Part shown: in pieces, positions 62,793 through 64,000 of the stretch | How the letters are laid out: every line of letters begins with the position of its first letter | Numbering within the stretch: the stretch's first letter is position 1 | Origin: Candidatus Gastranaerophilales bacterium | GTDB taxonomy: Bacteria; Cyanobacteriota; Vampirovibrionia; Gastranaerophilales; Gastranaerophilaceae | Direction of reading: 5' to 3' | Length of the DNA: 64,000 bases | Assembly: GCA_944323195.1 (NCBI GenBank) | Contig: CALURR010000005.1 | Span: 1-64,000 of the forward strand | Program-made: the position numbers and the translations under genes | The notes under the pieces: model-generated | Told to the model about the DNA's origin: nothing | Seen by the model: the letters and a program-made list of their open reading frames with translations, nothing else | The model's database searches: none

Positions 62793-64000
62793 ATGGATTT
62801 ATCAATTAATAAACTAAAAAAAGCTAGAGAAAAACAAATTTCATTTGAAGGGGTGAAAACTGCTTATAATGCCAAAGCTGTCCCCACGATTGATTTTACA
62901 GCTCCACCTTATAATTCTTTACAAGAAACAGCAAATTTAGAGCTTGTACTTTTAAATAAGAAGAAAAATTCAACCGGCTTTTATAAGCCCAATATATCTG
63001 ATGCCTTTGTAATTCAATTTAATGAGCAAAATCGTATTGTCCTTAATAAGGAAATGTTAGAAAAAGAAAGCGGCGCTTTTGCTTATAGATATAGATTTGA
63101 TAATATTAAAGACGGTACAAGCAGATATTCTCTTGATGGTTTTAGAACTATTGATAGTGATGATGGTGCTCAATTTAACATAATTGACCTTGGTGAAAAT
63201 TATGGAATTTCACCTAAGGGTGGTACAATGTATCATGTTTTTGTTGATTCAAATGCCATCTCTGACGGCGAAGGTGGCGTAAAGAATATTAATACAAAAA
63301 TAAGTAAATATAGAAGAAATCATTTTACTAAATTAGGTGGAAGCATTGAAGGTCTTGATGCGCTTTTAAAAACAGATGAATTAGATCCTTATACTTACGT
63401 AATGACTTCTCCTGATATTGGTGTTGACCCTACTTCAAGTCATAAATACTGGACAAATAATGTTTATCAATGTAACGATATAAAAACACTTAAAGATTTT
63501 ATTTTTCACTTATATGAAAAAGGTAAAGGCTATGTGGCCGATATTGCGCTAACAAGCCAAAGTTTGCAATCGCCAATAGTCGCACATGCCCTAAAATGGG
63601 GTCCTCAATCGCCATTTTATAATATGTTGAAACTTGAAAATAACACAGAATTTGGTGTTATACCAACTCTGCCAAAAAAAGGCGAAGAATATGAATATCC
63701 TACTCTTGGGGTAAGGGTTATTAATCCTAAAAAGGCGGGTTATAACAAGAATAAACCAACTTACATCCAATTTTATGATACTAGATTGGCGAGCAGAAGA
63801 CAAATCAACGATTCTACAAAATTAATAGATAGCTACGATTCTTCTCCTGAAGATCCTTTTGATATTGTAGGATACCCCGGATCTGTTCATCAATTCTATT
63901 TTGAAGTAGACCCTGATGATAAAAGATTAAATGTTTTTAGAGATAAAAATGCCATTCTTCTTAAAGATTTAGATGATGTTGAAAAATTTTTATCATTTGA
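62793..64000 (+). CDS. Unknown protein, GH13-like possibility, cut by the window end
   Basis: An uninterrupted frame of 402 codons running off the right edge. It starts MDLSINKLKKAREKQISFEG after an AAAGGATGAG ribosome binding site. Much of the sequence is beta-rich (YRYRFDNIKDGTSRYSLDGF, IIDLGENYGISPKGGTMYHV). KGKGYVADIALTSQ, followed by LKWGPQSPF, could be a remote version of the amylase barrel strand KRGIKVMLDLPSC and HPELM in the preceding gene, but the catalytic residues are not visible in this part. It is 49 bases after the GH13 gene and probably belongs to the same operon. Confidence 0.7.
   Translation, partial: MDLSINKLKKAREKQISFEGVKTAYNAKAVPTIDFTAPPYNSLQETANLELVLLNKKKNSTGFYKPNISDAFVIQFNEQNRIVLNKEMLEKESGAFAYRYRFDNIKDGTSRYSLDGFRTIDSDDGAQFNIIDLGENYGISPKGGTMYHVFVDSNAISDGEGGVKNINTKISKYRRNHFTKLGGSIEGLDALLKTDELDPYTYVMTSPDIGVDPTSSHKYWTNNVYQCNDIKTLKDFIFHLYEKGKGYVADIALTSQSLQSPIVAHALKWGPQSPFYNMLKLENNTEFGVIPTLPKKGEEYEYPTLGVRVINPKKAGYNKNKPTYIQFYDTRLASRRQINDSTKLIDSYDSSPEDPFDIVGYPGSVHQFYFEVDPDDKRLNVFRDKNAILLKDLDDVEKFLSF

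Noticed and set aside
1-64000. CRISPR arrays, tRNA or rRNA genes, insertion sequences, integrases
   Set aside because: I looked in all gaps and saw no evenly spaced direct repeats, no tRNA cloverleaf and no transposase-like gene. A covariance search would be needed for other RNAs.

Overview
The window is AT-rich, densely coded bacterial DNA. It carries Gram-negative envelope genes (an RND/TolC efflux pump), flagellar export genes, a chemosensory operon and a sodium-pumping biotin decarboxylase, next to housekeeping genes (rpsA, aroA, speE, clpP, hisS, pgk, dnaX, engB, rsmG, lspA). AT-rich codons, a NarL-type regulator of cyanobacterial flavour, a multi-S1 protein of the short rpsA type, and sodium-pump plus flagellar genes together suggest a non-photosynthetic relative of Cyanobacteria (Vampirovibrionia/Melainabacteria, for example a gut Gastranaerophilales). 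This is an inference from gene content; the window holds no rRNA or tRNA gene to confirm it.

Layout. 1-660 is a non-coding, less AT-rich block packed with short hairpins, three of which share the loop core GCTCAACGC. 999-7020 is a three-gene RND efflux operon. 7017-9039 (minus) holds two WYL-type regulators and a small membrane protein. 9186-14386 holds rpsA, an MnmD-like methyltransferase, a NarL-type response regulator, speE and aroA. 14511-19930 (minus) is a run of poorly known genes. It includes a soluble protein ending in the cytoplasmic domain of the flagellar export gate FlhA, a HAD phosphatase, a 53-residue gene, a tail-anchored DUF4145-like protein and a protein with a degenerate receiver domain. 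20075-21753 is a glycosyltransferase gene broken at a run of nine T. 21809-25644 is birA-oadG-oadA-oadB. 25844-32459 is a flagellar operon: lytic transglycosylase, fliE, fliF, a divergent protein at the fliG position, fliH and flhA. 32462-35621 (minus) holds lspA, a pseudouridine synthase and envelope proteins. 35652-37571 is a motility-associated (MAF/DUF115) glycosyltransferase. 37539-44199 is a chemosensory locus: tandem CheW, receiver protein, receptor and CheA fused to CheY. 44196-46967 (minus) joins a BadF/HgdC-type activator ATPase, an unknown cysteine-bearing protein and an FAD dehydrogenase. 47115-57134 is mostly housekeeping (clpP, hisS, pgk, dnaX, engB, rsmG), with an NrtR-like regulator and an ATPase/TPR protein. 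57349-64000 is an operon of two large unrecognised membrane-associated proteins, a GH13 glycosidase and a fourth gene cut by the window end.

The parts fit a motile, fermentative anaerobe: flagellar export and receptor genes, MAF-type glycosylation, sodium-coupled decarboxylation (BirA biotinylates OadA), and efflux. Convergent genes often overlap at their 3' ends. At least seven genes have a -10 box ending 6-7 bases before the ATG and no Shine-Dalgarno sequence, so they are probably leaderless. The best candidates for undescribed biology are the free FlhA-C protein, the HgdC-like three-gene cluster, the terminal membrane/GH13 operon, the hairpin block and the leaderless promoter class.
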